Shown here: positions 1 through 5,760 of the stretch, piece after piece | Layout of the letters: each line of letters starts with the position of its first letter | How positions within the stretch are numbered: position 1 is the first letter of the stretch | Origin: Pseudomonadota bacterium | Lineage (GTDB): Bacteria > Myxococcota_A > Polyangia > Polyangiales > Polyangiaceae | Direction of reading: 5' to 3' | DNA length: 5,760 nucleotides | Assembly: GCA_023411445.1 (NCBI GenBank) | Contig: JAEYOT010000445.1 | Coordinates: 1 to 5,760 of the forward strand | The notes under the pieces: generated by a model | The model's database searches: none | What the model saw: the letters and a program-made list of their open reading frames with translations, nothing else | What the model was told of the DNA's origin: nothing | Program-made: the position numbers and the translations under genes

Positions 1-1
1 C

Positions 2-91
2 TCCCCTGCCACCCCCACGCGCCCGGCGCAGCCGGCGACCACTGACCCGGCGCAGCCGGCCCCCTTCTCGCGCCATCTCAGGACTGGCTAG
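2..91 (+). CDS. Possible C-terminal tail of a plus-strand gene entering from the left edge
   Basis: An open frame enters from the left edge and stops at TAG 89-91, giving 29 residues rich in Pro and Ala with two PAQPA units and ending in SRHLRTG. About 25 of its 29 codons end in G or C, as expected for real coding sequence in this genome, but the other frames here are also GC-rich, so this is weak support. If real, it is the low-complexity tail of a gene convergent with the three-gene operon. No domain is visible and no function can be assigned. Non-coding sequence is almost as likely. Confidence 0.25.
   Translation, partial: SPATPTRPAQPATTDPAQPAPFSRHLRTG
22..60. repeat. 15-bp direct repeat, two copies, 24-bp period
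   Basis: The 15-mer CCCGGCGCAGCCGGC occurs at 22-36 and again at 46-60 with no mismatch. The period is 24 bp, exactly eight codons, so in the plus-strand frame that stops at 89-91 both copies read as PAQPA. This fits a small internal duplication in a Pro/Ala-rich protein tail. Each copy also contains GCCGGC, so it could be a simple GC-rich repeat without coding meaning. Confidence 0.6.
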
Positions 92-212
92 CACCGGCCA
101 TAGCGGGGGTCGGGTGGGTGGGCAGTGTGGCCGTGCAGCGGCACCTGAAGGCGTACGGAACCCTTGTGCAAGCGAGGCGCGTCGAGGCAGCCCCCGAACC
201 CTGGGCTCTCTG
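92..212. other. Short intergenic region at the 3' end of the operon; nothing recognised
   Basis: About 120 bp lie between the operon's last stop codon (TAA at 215-213) and the possible convergent gene tail. The only secondary structure seen is AGCCC (189-193) pairing with GGGCT (203-207), a 5-bp stem with a 9-nt loop and no following T-run, too weak to call an intrinsic terminator. Transcription may end by Rho or run on beyond the window. Confidence 0.4.
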
Positions 213-1328
213 TTAGAGCGGAAGGCGAACGGTGAAGCGGGCGCCGCCCAGGCGATCGTCGCGCCCAGCGACGAGGCTACCGTCCGTCTCCTCCACGATG
301 CGGCGGGAGATGGCCAGGCCGAGCCCGGTGCCGACGCCAGCTTTGCTCGTGAAGAACGGGTCGAAGATGCGATCCAGATCCTGCTCGCTGATGCCGGGGC
401 CGTTGTCGGCCACCTCTAGCACGGCCCAAGCGTCCTCCACATGCAGCCGCACGCTGATCACGTTCTCGCTGCGTGGGCGCGACGAGACGGCCTGCATGGC
501 GTTCACGATCAGGTTCAGCACGACTTGGCCGAGCTTGGTCGCCGACGCCTTCACCTTGGGCGCGCACGTCACGTCCAGCTCGAGCGAGGCGCAGCGCATC
601 AGCTCACCGGAGACCAGGCGCAAGCTCAGGCGCAGCACCTCAGCCAGGTCCACCGGCTTGATGCTGCCGGCGTCGCTGCGCGTGGGTAGCTCGATGCCGC
701 GCACGATGTCCACCACGCGATCCACGCCGGTGCGCGTGTCCGTCAGACTGGCCTCGATCTCCTCGATGCGACCCTTGACCGAGGCGGCCCCGGCGTTCTC
801 GCTCAGCTTGCGTAGCTCGCTCTGGGCGAAGGACAAGCTGTTGGTCACCCACATCATGGGGTTCTTCATCTCATGGGCGATGCTGGCCGCGACTACGCCG
901 AGCGCGTAGACCCGCTCCGTCTCTCGCAGCCGCACTTCCATGGCGGAGAGCTTGCGGCTCATGGCGTAGATGTCGAGCGCGTCCGCCAGCTCCGCCTTGA
1001 GCTCCCCAGGCTCCCAGGGCTTGCGCAGGTAGCGGCGCACGCGGCCGCGGTTGATGGCCGAGATCGCCGCCTGGATGTCGCTGTACGCGGTGATCAGCAC
1101 GCGCACCGTGTCTGGGTACTCGATGCGCACGCGCTCCAGCAGCTCCACGCCGGTGGTGCCGGGCATGCGCTGGTCGGCCACGATCACGCCGACCTCTTCC
1201 GTCCGCATCAGCTCCAGCGCTGCCTCGGCGGACGTCGCGGTGATGACGTCGAAGGCGTCGCCGCACGCCGCTTCGCACACCACGAGGTTCGCTTCGTCGT
1301 CGTCGACGAACAGCACCTTGACGCTCAT
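213..1328 (-). CDS. Response regulator with a histidine kinase output (REC-HisKA-HATPase), PhcR-like architecture
   Basis: A soluble 371-aa signalling protein with no membrane segment or signal peptide, so it should act in the cytoplasm. Residues 1 to about 118 form a receiver domain with acidic pocket D9/D10, phosphoacceptor D52 in ADQRMPG, switch T80 and K103 in the KPW motif. A short helical linker (about 120-142) leads to a HisKA domain with H152 in SIAHEMKNP, then a HATPase_c domain: N-box N272/N276, G1 D308-N-G-P-G, F-box IFDPFF (321-326), G2 GTGLGL (333-338). All catalytic residues are present, so both phosphate acceptance and autokinase activity are plausible. It has no DNA-binding domain. 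A REC with a kinase output is the known layout of Ralstonia PhcR, and its place third after a PhcB-like methyltransferase and a 6TM kinase supports that analogy. Its ATG overlaps the upstream stop (ATGA), and GAGG sits 7 nt upstream. It could also be a generic REC-kinase unrelated to PhcR by descent. Confidence 0.93.
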   Translation of the reverse strand: MSVKVLFVDDDEANLVVCEAACGDAFDVITATSAEAALELMRTEEVGVIVADQRMPGTTGVELLERVRIEYPDTVRVLITAYSDIQAAISAINRGRVRRYLRKPWEPGELKAELADALDIYAMSRKLSAMEVRLRETERVYALGVVAASIAHEMKNPMMWVTNSLSFAQSELRKLSENAGAASVKGRIEEIEASLTDTRTGVDRVVDIVRGIELPTRSDAGSIKPVDLAEVLRLSLRLVSGELMRCASLELDVTCAPKVKASATKLGQVVLNLIVNAMQAVSSRPRSENVISVRLHVEDAWAVLEVADNGPGISEQDLDRIFDPFFTSKAGVGTGLGLAISRRIVEETDGSLVAGRDDRLGGARFTVRLPL

Positions 1329-3832
1329 GCAGCCGCCTCGATAGCTGGCAGCTCGATACCGAACACCGCACCTCCGCCGTCACGCGGCGCATAGGTCAAG
1401 CGACCACCGCACTCTTCAACGATGCGGCGCGAGAGGTACAAGCCCAGCCCCGTGCCCTCGCCCACTGGGCGCGTGGTGAAGAACGGCTCGAAGATCAGCG
1501 CGGCGATGTCCTTGGGGACACCGGGCCCGTCGTCGCTGATCGTGACGCGCACGCCCTCGGACTGATCCGAGGTCGACAGCCAGATGTTCTTGGCGCCCGC
1601 GCGCACGGCGTTGTCCAGCAGATTCAAGAACACCTGATTCAGCTCGCGTGGGGAAGCCACCACGCTGCGTTTACTTTCGCAAATCATGTGCACTGCGACG
1701 CCGGCCATCTTGTGCTCGAGGAGCTCAACCGAGGAGCGTAGCCCAGATTGCACGTCACACTGCAACACCGCATTGTCTTCGGCCGGCCGAACGTGCTCCT
1801 CCAGGGCGCCCACGATGCGGTCGATGCGCAGCGCACCCTCCACGATGATGCCGAGGAGCTTTGCCTCGAGCTCCGGTCGATTTTTCACTCCGGGCAGTGA
1901 CCGAGCGGCGTTCAGTACTGCGTTCAGCGGATTTCGCACCTCGTGCGCCACGCCACCGGCCAGCGTACCAGCCGTGGCCAGCCGAGCCTGATCGGCGAGC
2001 TGCAGGCCCACCGCGCGCAGCCGCAATTGCGCGTTGATACGTGCCAAAAGCACGCGGCTGTGGAACGGCTTGGTCACGAAATCATCCGCCCCGGCCGAGT
2101 AGGCGTCGAGCACGTTGTCGGTGGCGGAGAGCGCCGTCAGGATAATCACGGGCGTGCTCTTCAGGCGGGGATCTTGCTTGATGGCCCGGCACAGGTCCGT
2201 GCCACTGGTGCCGGGCATCATCACGTCCGTGAGCACCAAATCTGGCGCACGTGACTTAACCGCGGCCAGCGCCTGGGCGCCGTCCGCAGCCGTCTCCACG
2301 TCGAAGTAGGGCCGGAGCGCGGCCTCGATGTACGCGCGCAGGTCCGGCTCGTCCTCGGCTACGAGCACGAGCGGACGGCGCCCGCGATCCATGCGCAGCG
2401 GCGGCTCATCGCTCTCGACCAGCTCGGGCGGCACCTCCAGCGGCACCGTCTCCACCCGGTCAGTCGCGCGACGACGCGGGTGCTCGTCGGTGCGTACCCG
2501 CCGCCGCTCCAGCACGTCGTCCCTGAAATGCTCGCGACCGAGCGGCAAGCTCACCGAGAAGGTGGAGCCACGCCCGACCTCGCTCGTCACCGAAAGACCG
2601 CCGCCGTGCAGCTCGCTCAGCTTGCGCGCCAGCGACAGGCCAATGCCAGCCCCGCCCTGACGCCGCCGCTGCGAGCCCTCCACCTGGTAGAAGCGATCGA
2701 AGATACGCTCCAGCTCCTGCTCCGGGATGCCGGGGCCGGTGTCGGCCACGTCGACGCGGCAGCTGTCCTTCAGCTTGCTGACCCGCACGCTGACCGTACC
2801 GCCGTCGGGCGTGAACTTCAGCGCGTTGCCCAGCAGATTGGTGAGCACGATCTCGAGCCGGTGTGGGTCGCCGAACACGAGCAGCTCCCCGCTCACAAGC
2901 TCGAGCGCGAGCTTCATGCCGCGCGCTTCCGCCGCGGGCCTTGCCACCTCCACCACGCGCGTCGCAAGCTCGTTGAGATCTAGCTCGGCGACGTGAAGCC
3001 GGAGCCCGCCGACGTCCAGCCGAGCCAAATCCAGCAGGTCGTCGATCAGGCGCAGCAGGCGGTGCGCGTTGCGACGGATCACGAGCAACGCCGGCCGCAC
3101 GTCGCCCGCCAGCCCGCGGTTTAGCAGATCCTCCACCGGCGTGAGGATCAGCGTGAGCGGGGTGCGCAGCTCGTGCGACACGTTGGCGAAGAACTCGTTC
3201 TTCAGCCGATCCAGCTCCTGCAGGCGTTTGAGCGTGCTGGCCAGCTCCGCCGACGTGCGCGCCAGGCTCGTGCGCGCGTCGTGCTCACGCTTGGCGGCGT
3301 TGTAGCGGATGGTACCGGCCGCGACCACGATCACGCCGGTCAGGCTCAAGAAGTACAGGTTGTTGAAGAACTGGGCGATGTTGACGTCACCGCCCAGGAG
3401 CTGCGGCAGCGCCGGAAACAGCCAGATCAAGACGATCAAGCCGCTCACCAGCATGAAGTGCTGCCAGCGCCACGTGTAAAGCACGGCCATGGCCAGCGAG
3501 CACAAGTTCAGCCCCGCGTAGTAAGGCGTGTGCCCCGCGTCCAAGCGGAGGATCATCGCCTCCACACCGGTAGCGCACAGGACCACGGCGCCGGCGCCGA
3601 GCGGCACGGGCCGGCGCGACAAAGCCGGCAAGTACGACAGCGCCAGCGCCGCCAGCGCGATCACGCTGGCGGCCAGCCGGATCAGCAAGAACTCGCCGGC
3701 CTTGTGCGGCACCGTCACGAGATCCAGCGCGACGCCGGCTGGCATCAACACGGCAGCGAGCACGTAGCCGCGGCGAGCCCCTGCCAGGTTCGACTCCGCC
3801 AGCCAGTCTTCGAAGCCGCGATCGCGGGACAG
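1325..3832 (-). CDS. Membrane hybrid sensor histidine kinase with two kinase cores (6TM-HisKA-HATPase-REC-HisKA-HATPase)
   Basis: Numbering assumes a start at CTG 3832 (835 aa). Six hydrophobic segments (about 21-39, 47-71, 77-95, 106-121, 126-146, 158-175) form an inner-membrane sensor with almost no periplasmic domain, suiting a small hydrophobic ligand. A coiled linker (176-212) leads to kinase core 1: H220 in SHELRTP, N332/N336, D364-T-G-P-G, F-box IFDRFY, G2 GIGLSL. A receiver follows (about 488-604: E493/D494, D536, T566, K588), then kinase core 2: H630 in VAHEVRNP, N737/N741, D767-D-G-P-G, F-box IFEPFF, G2 GTGLGL. Both cores and the receiver keep their catalytic residues. Core 1 probably senses and phosphorylates the REC, which may gate core 2. 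Start choice: the only ATG upstream (3970) would overlap the methyltransferase gene by 130 nt and add non-domain sequence. CTG 3832 has AGGAG 5 nt upstream and keeps FEDWLAESN before TM1. GTG 3763 would begin inside TM1. By position and six-helix sensor it is the PhcS-like partner, but it is much longer than a simple sensor kinase. Confidence 0.9.
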   Translation of the reverse strand: MSRDRGFEDWLAESNLAGARRGYVLAAVLMPAGVALDLVTVPHKAGEFLLIRLAASVIALAALALSYLPALSRRPVPLGAGAVVLCATGVEAMILRLDAGHTPYYAGLNLCSLAMAVLYTWRWQHFMLVSGLIVLIWLFPALPQLLGGDVNIAQFFNNLYFLSLTGVIVVAAGTIRYNAAKREHDARTSLARTSAELASTLKRLQELDRLKNEFFANVSHELRTPLTLILTPVEDLLNRGLAGDVRPALLVIRRNAHRLLRLIDDLLDLARLDVGGLRLHVAELDLNELATRVVEVARPAAEARGMKLALELVSGELLVFGDPHRLEIVLTNLLGNALKFTPDGGTVSVRVSKLKDSCRVDVADTGPGIPEQELERIFDRFYQVEGSQRRRQGGAGIGLSLARKLSELHGGGLSVTSEVGRGSTFSVSLPLGREHFRDDVLERRRVRTDEHPRRRATDRVETVPLEVPPELVESDEPPLRMDRGRRPLVLVAEDEPDLRAYIEAALRPYFDVETAADGAQALAAVKSRAPDLVLTDVMMPGTSGTDLCRAIKQDPRLKSTPVIILTALSATDNVLDAYSAGADDFVTKPFHSRVLLARINAQLRLRAVGLQLADQARLATAGTLAGGVAHEVRNPLNAVLNAARSLPGVKNRPELEAKLLGIIVEGALRIDRIVGALEEHVRPAEDNAVLQCDVQSGLRSSVELLEHKMAGVAVHMICESKRSVVASPRELNQVFLNLLDNAVRAGAKNIWLSTSDQSEGVRVTISDDGPGVPKDIAALIFEPFFTTRPVGEGTGLGLYLSRRIVEECGGRLTYAPRDGGGAVFGIELPAIEAAA
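1336..1339 (-). promoter_or_regulatory. Ribosome binding site of the REC-kinase gene, inside the preceding gene
   Basis: On the minus strand GAGG lies 7 nt before the ATG at 1328, within the last codons of the hybrid kinase gene. The start overlaps that gene's TGA as ATGA, so ribosomes finishing the kinase can restart directly. This fixes the start choice and implies coupled, roughly matched production of the two proteins. Confidence 0.7.
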
Positions 3833-3837
3833 GTTTG

Positions 3838-3842
3838 CTCCT
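3838..3842 (-). promoter_or_regulatory. Ribosome binding site AGGAG overlapping the methyltransferase stop codon
   Basis: On the minus strand AGGAG (3842-3838) shares two bases with the TAG stop of the methyltransferase (3843-3841) and sits 5 nt before CTG 3832, which is in frame with the hybrid kinase. There is no ATG, GTG or TTG at a suitable distance in that frame. The site is the best SD in the operon and is the main argument that the kinase starts at this non-standard codon. Confidence 0.6.
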
Positions 3843-5394
3843 ACTTCCAGATGCGCAAGAACAGATTCACTCCGCTCGGCTCGGCGTCTACCTCGACCCG
3901 GGTCGGCTGCGGCCGCAGGGCTCGCCCGAACTCCTCCAGCTCGGCCGGGCTCCTGTGGATCAAGAACCACTCCAGCAGGTATTCCATCGTGTAGCGAGTG
4001 GGATTGTGGCTGCCCACGTTACCGACGCACAAATGCCCACGCGGCGCCAAGGCGTCGTACAGACCGGCCAGCAGCGCCGAGAAGCTGCGCTGATTCAAAT
4101 AGTCGAACAAGCCAGCGCTGTAGATCAGATCGCGCTCACCCAGCGCGTCCTTCAGCTGCCGGGCGCCCAGCAGGCGGCGCACGGACTCGCGGATGAACTG
4201 CAGCCTGACGCCGGTCTTGGCGGCCAGCGGCGACAGCGTGCGCTCGCAGTAGACGAGCACGCGCTCTTCTTGGTCGATCAGGGCCACGTCCAGGTACTTA
4301 CCCAGCTCCGGGCTCTGCTCGAGCAAGAGCGCCAGCTCCCGCGCAGGGCCGCAGCCGATGCTGGCCAGCCGTACGTAGCCGCGCGCCTCCACCGCCGCGC
4401 GGATCTTCGCGCACAGGTAGTCTAGCCGGTTCACGTTGGCCTGCGCCGCGCTCTCCTGCGTGGCGTACAGGTTCATCGCCTTGGCGAACAGCGAGTCACC
4501 CTCCGCGTGATCGCGGTACAGCATGTTCATCATCTCGTAGTCGCCGGCGTAACCGAGCGGCTTGGTGTACGCGCGCTTCATGAACGGCGAGTGCAGGATT
4601 AGGTGATGCAGCTCCGCCTTGTAGTGATTGCGGCACGCAGCGTGCTGATCCTCACGCAGGCTCGCGACCAGCTGGCGCAGCTCGGTCGACGCGGCGTTCA
4701 TGCGCTCAACCACGCGCGGGCCGACCTCTTCCAGGTAGGTGCGCAGCGTCTGCTGGCGGGTGAATAGATCGAGGTTGTCCAGCGCGCGCTCCTCGGCGTC
4801 CAAGAATTGCTTGAGCCGTTCGAGCGCCGTGCGCTGGTCGTTGACCCACACCTTGAACTCGTTGGGCACGACGTCGTCGCTCGGATCCAGCACCGTCTCC
4901 AGGCGCTCGGAGAAGCTGTGCCTAGTACCGAGCCGGTACAGCTCGGAGAAGTCGATCGTGCTCGTCTTCAGCTCGATGCCCAGCACGAGGTCATTGCCAC
5001 GCTCCGCGACGCGGCGAATGTTCGCGTCGCCATCGTACAGCACCGCGTCGCGGCAGAGCAGCCGCAGCCGCTCCAAGCGATCGCCGGTGAGCACCAGCGC
5101 CGCGCGCTGCCCGGCGCCGGGGATCACGAGCGCCGCGCCCGTGAGCGAGAGATCCTCCACCTGCGTCTCCAGCGAGCCCAGCGTGGCGTGGCGAGCGGTC
5201 GCGGCCAGCCCTTCCAACTGCAGCTCTTCGATGCGTACGCGGCGCGCACGCAAGCGACGCGCGCGCCTGGCGTCCGAAGGTGGCGTCGGCTCCACCACGG
5301 CGCGAGCATGGGACGCGGGTCCCGGTGTTTCGACTTCAGAGGCTTCTACTTCGGAGATCGACGGATTGACGGTCTTGGCGATAAGCGCTGTCAT
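3841..5394 (-). CDS. PilZ-like domain + SAM-dependent methyltransferase, PhcB-like (3-hydroxy fatty acid methyl ester autoinducer synthase family)
   Basis: A 517-aa cytoplasmic protein. Residues 1-40 look disordered. An Arg-rich stretch (43-54), then DLSLTG (81-86, matching PilZ DxSxxG) and a beta-rich segment ending VLGIEL (about 137-142) resemble a divergent PilZ domain, the c-di-GMP-binding fold. A helical region (about 180-330) carries KPLGYAGDYEMMNMLYR (278-294), a signature I associate with PhcB-type proteins. The methyltransferase domain follows: SAM motif I ASIGCGPARE (344-353), acidic residue D374 in LIDQE, DLIYSAGLFDYL (422-433) and GNVGSHNP (458-465). In Ralstonia, PhcB methylates a 3-hydroxy fatty acid to the quorum signal 3-OH PAME or 3-OH MAME. 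The substrate here is inferred, not visible. The gene leads the operon, followed after about 8 nt by a 6TM kinase and then a REC-kinase, the order of phcB-phcS-phcR. The ATG at 5394 has only a weak GAG about 6 nt upstream. Alternative: another carboxyl or small-molecule methyltransferase regulated by c-di-GMP. Confidence 0.85.
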   Translation of the reverse strand: MTALIAKTVNPSISEVEASEVETPGPASHARAVVEPTPPSDARRARRLRARRVRIEELQLEGLAATARHATLGSLETQVEDLSLTGAALVIPGAGQRAALVLTGDRLERLRLLCRDAVLYDGDANIRRVAERGNDLVLGIELKTSTIDFSELYRLGTRHSFSERLETVLDPSDDVVPNEFKVWVNDQRTALERLKQFLDAEERALDNLDLFTRQQTLRTYLEEVGPRVVERMNAASTELRQLVASLREDQHAACRNHYKAELHHLILHSPFMKRAYTKPLGYAGDYEMMNMLYRDHAEGDSLFAKAMNLYATQESAAQANVNRLDYLCAKIRAAVEARGYVRLASIGCGPARELALLLEQSPELGKYLDVALIDQEERVLVYCERTLSPLAAKTGVRLQFIRESVRRLLGARQLKDALGERDLIYSAGLFDYLNQRSFSALLAGLYDALAPRGHLCVGNVGSHNPTRYTMEYLLEWFLIHRSPAELEEFGRALRPQPTRVEVDAEPSGVNLFLRIWK

Positions 5395-5646
5395 GGGGTG
5401 CTCGTCTCAAAGTGGGAAAAGAAGTCCGCAACGAGTGGGTTGTGAACAAGGGACGGTGGACAGGCGACGTGAAGGGGGCGGCCGGAAGCGCTGACCCACA
5501 AAGCCCGGAGAGGCAACATCCTATCGGACATGCCCCTTCGCGCACCAGCGCGCCGCACGTCGGTCCGTGTGGGGTCGCCACCCCTACGGCTTGTCCTGCG
5601 CAGCGCTTAAGCCCCGCGCGGGAGTCGTGCCTGAGTGGAGAGGAGA

Positions 5647-5675
5647 CTTTCACATTCGTAGTGCGCTCATTTCAA
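5647..5675 (-). promoter_or_regulatory. Candidate sigma-70-type promoter for the operon
   Basis: Reading the minus strand, TTGAAA (5675-5670) matches the -35 consensus at five of six positions. After a 17-bp spacer comes TGAAAG (5652-5647), a poor -10 matching only three of six positions. The box lies in the only AT-rich patch upstream of the operon. Spacing and the -35 support a promoter; the weak -10 argues for activator dependence or a chance match. Confidence 0.3.
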
Positions 5676-5688
5676 ATCTGAAAAGAGC
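5665..5688. promoter_or_regulatory. AT-rich imperfect inverted repeat, candidate operator
   Basis: GCTC-A-TTTCA (5665-5674) and TGAAA-A-GAGC (5679-5688) form 10-base arms around the 4-base centre AATC, with nine of ten positions paired and one A/A mismatch. It overlaps the candidate -35 box of the operon. A dimeric regulator site is the likeliest reading. It could instead form a hairpin ending the upstream gene, but no T-run follows on the minus strand, so a Rho-independent terminator is unlikely. Confidence 0.45.
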
Positions 5689-5727
5689 CTACGCCCACTC
5701 GTGTGTCGACGGGGTGTCGTCCACCGC

Positions 5728-5760
5728 TCAAAAACCAGCGCCGACCATCAAGGCGCCGAG
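5728..5760 (-). CDS. Possible C-terminal end of a co-directional upstream gene
   Basis: On the minus strand a frame entering from the right edge reads LGALMVGAGF and stops at TGA 5730-5728. A final Phe after alternating small and hydrophobic residues is the usual C-terminal signature of outer membrane beta-barrel proteins, so this may be the end of such a gene. Only ten residues are visible and a second minus-strand frame is also open here, so the call is tentative. Confidence 0.3.
   Translation of the reverse strand, partial: LGALMVGAGF

Larger units (their letters stand above)
5395..5727 (-). promoter_or_regulatory. Upstream region of the operon (about 330 bp); no gene recognised inside it
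   Basis: This stretch lies between the methyltransferase start and the possible tail of an upstream gene. The frames crossing it have no domain-like sequence and look like noise. Its right part (5647-5690) is AT-rich against a GC-rich background, holding an inverted repeat and the best sigma-70-like promoter candidate. No tRNA, riboswitch or strong hairpin with T-run was seen. If transcription starts near 5640 the leader would be about 245 nt, long enough for RNA-level control. Confidence 0.5.

Noticed and set aside
189..207. Hairpin AGCCC/GGGCT after the last stop codon as an operon terminator
   Set aside because: Only five base pairs with a 9-nt loop and no T-run downstream.
232..909. Plus-strand open frame of 225 codons antisense to the REC-kinase gene
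   Set aside because: It mirrors a well-supported kinase gene. The protein is Ser/Arg/Thr-rich with no motif, typical of antisense frames in GC-rich DNA.
3833..3970. ATG 3970 as the start of the hybrid kinase (881 aa)
   Set aside because: The extra 46 residues are an Arg/Ala/Pro-rich out-of-frame reading of the methyltransferase's 3' end, overlap it by 130 nt, and contain no domain. A good SD exists just before CTG 3832.
3173..3994. Plus-strand open frame of 273 codons antisense to the hybrid kinase
   Set aside because: Composition is dominated by Gln, Arg, His and Ala with no fold-like pattern. It lies opposite the membrane and HisKA coding region, which has clear domain evidence.
4739..5494. 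Plus-strand frame of 251 codons opposite the methyltransferase gene
   Set aside because: Ser/Arg low-complexity shadow of the opposite strand, with no motif or supporting start.
5605..5612. 8-bp palindrome GCTTAAGC as an operator
   Set aside because: Arms do not extend beyond four bases each, and such short palindromes are expected by chance.
5336..5653. Minus-strand frame of 105 codons upstream of and overlapping the methyltransferase start
   Set aside because: No recognisable domain, Cys/His/Ser-rich noise, and it overlaps the methyltransferase N-terminus out of frame.

Overview
The window is GC-rich, with strongly GC-biased third codon positions, long antisense shadow frames and a histidine-kinase-heavy gene set. 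This points to a large-genome, high-GC bacterium, most likely a myxobacterium (Myxococcota, Polyangia-type). That placement is inferred from composition and protein style, not from a marker gene.

Almost the whole window is one tight minus-strand operon, transcribed right to left. Its three genes are: (1) 5394-3841, a 517-aa protein with a PilZ-like N-terminus and a C-terminal SAM-dependent methyltransferase resembling the PhcB / 3-hydroxy-fatty-acid methyl ester ('extracellular factor') synthase family; (2) 3832-1325, an integral membrane hybrid histidine kinase arranged 6TM - HisKA - HATPase - REC - HisKA - HATPase; (3) 1328-213, a soluble response regulator whose output is another histidine kinase core (REC - HisKA - HATPase). 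Genes 1 and 2 are about 8 nt apart, with the Shine-Dalgarno (SD) sequence of gene 2 overlapping the stop codon of gene 1. Genes 2 and 3 overlap as ATGA. Translational coupling is therefore likely throughout.

The order methyltransferase, 6TM sensor kinase, REC-kinase matches the phcB-phcS-phcR quorum-sensing operon of Ralstonia (PhcB makes 3-OH PAME or 3-OH MAME, PhcS senses it, PhcR is a REC with a kinase as output). The working hypothesis is a Phc-like autoinducer synthesis and sensing cassette in a myxobacterium-like genome. It has two differences from Ralstonia: a PilZ-like domain on the synthase, and a sensor kinase carrying its own REC plus a second kinase core. No DNA-binding output domain is encoded here, so the final target must lie elsewhere.

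The flanks are short. Left edge (1-212): a possible plus-strand gene tail ending at 91, with a 15-bp tandem motif, then about 120 bp with nothing recognisable. Right edge (5395-5760): the operon's upstream region of about 330 bp. It contains an AT-rich imperfect inverted repeat (5665-5688) overlapping a candidate -35 box, and a possible end of a co-directional upstream gene (stop at 5728).
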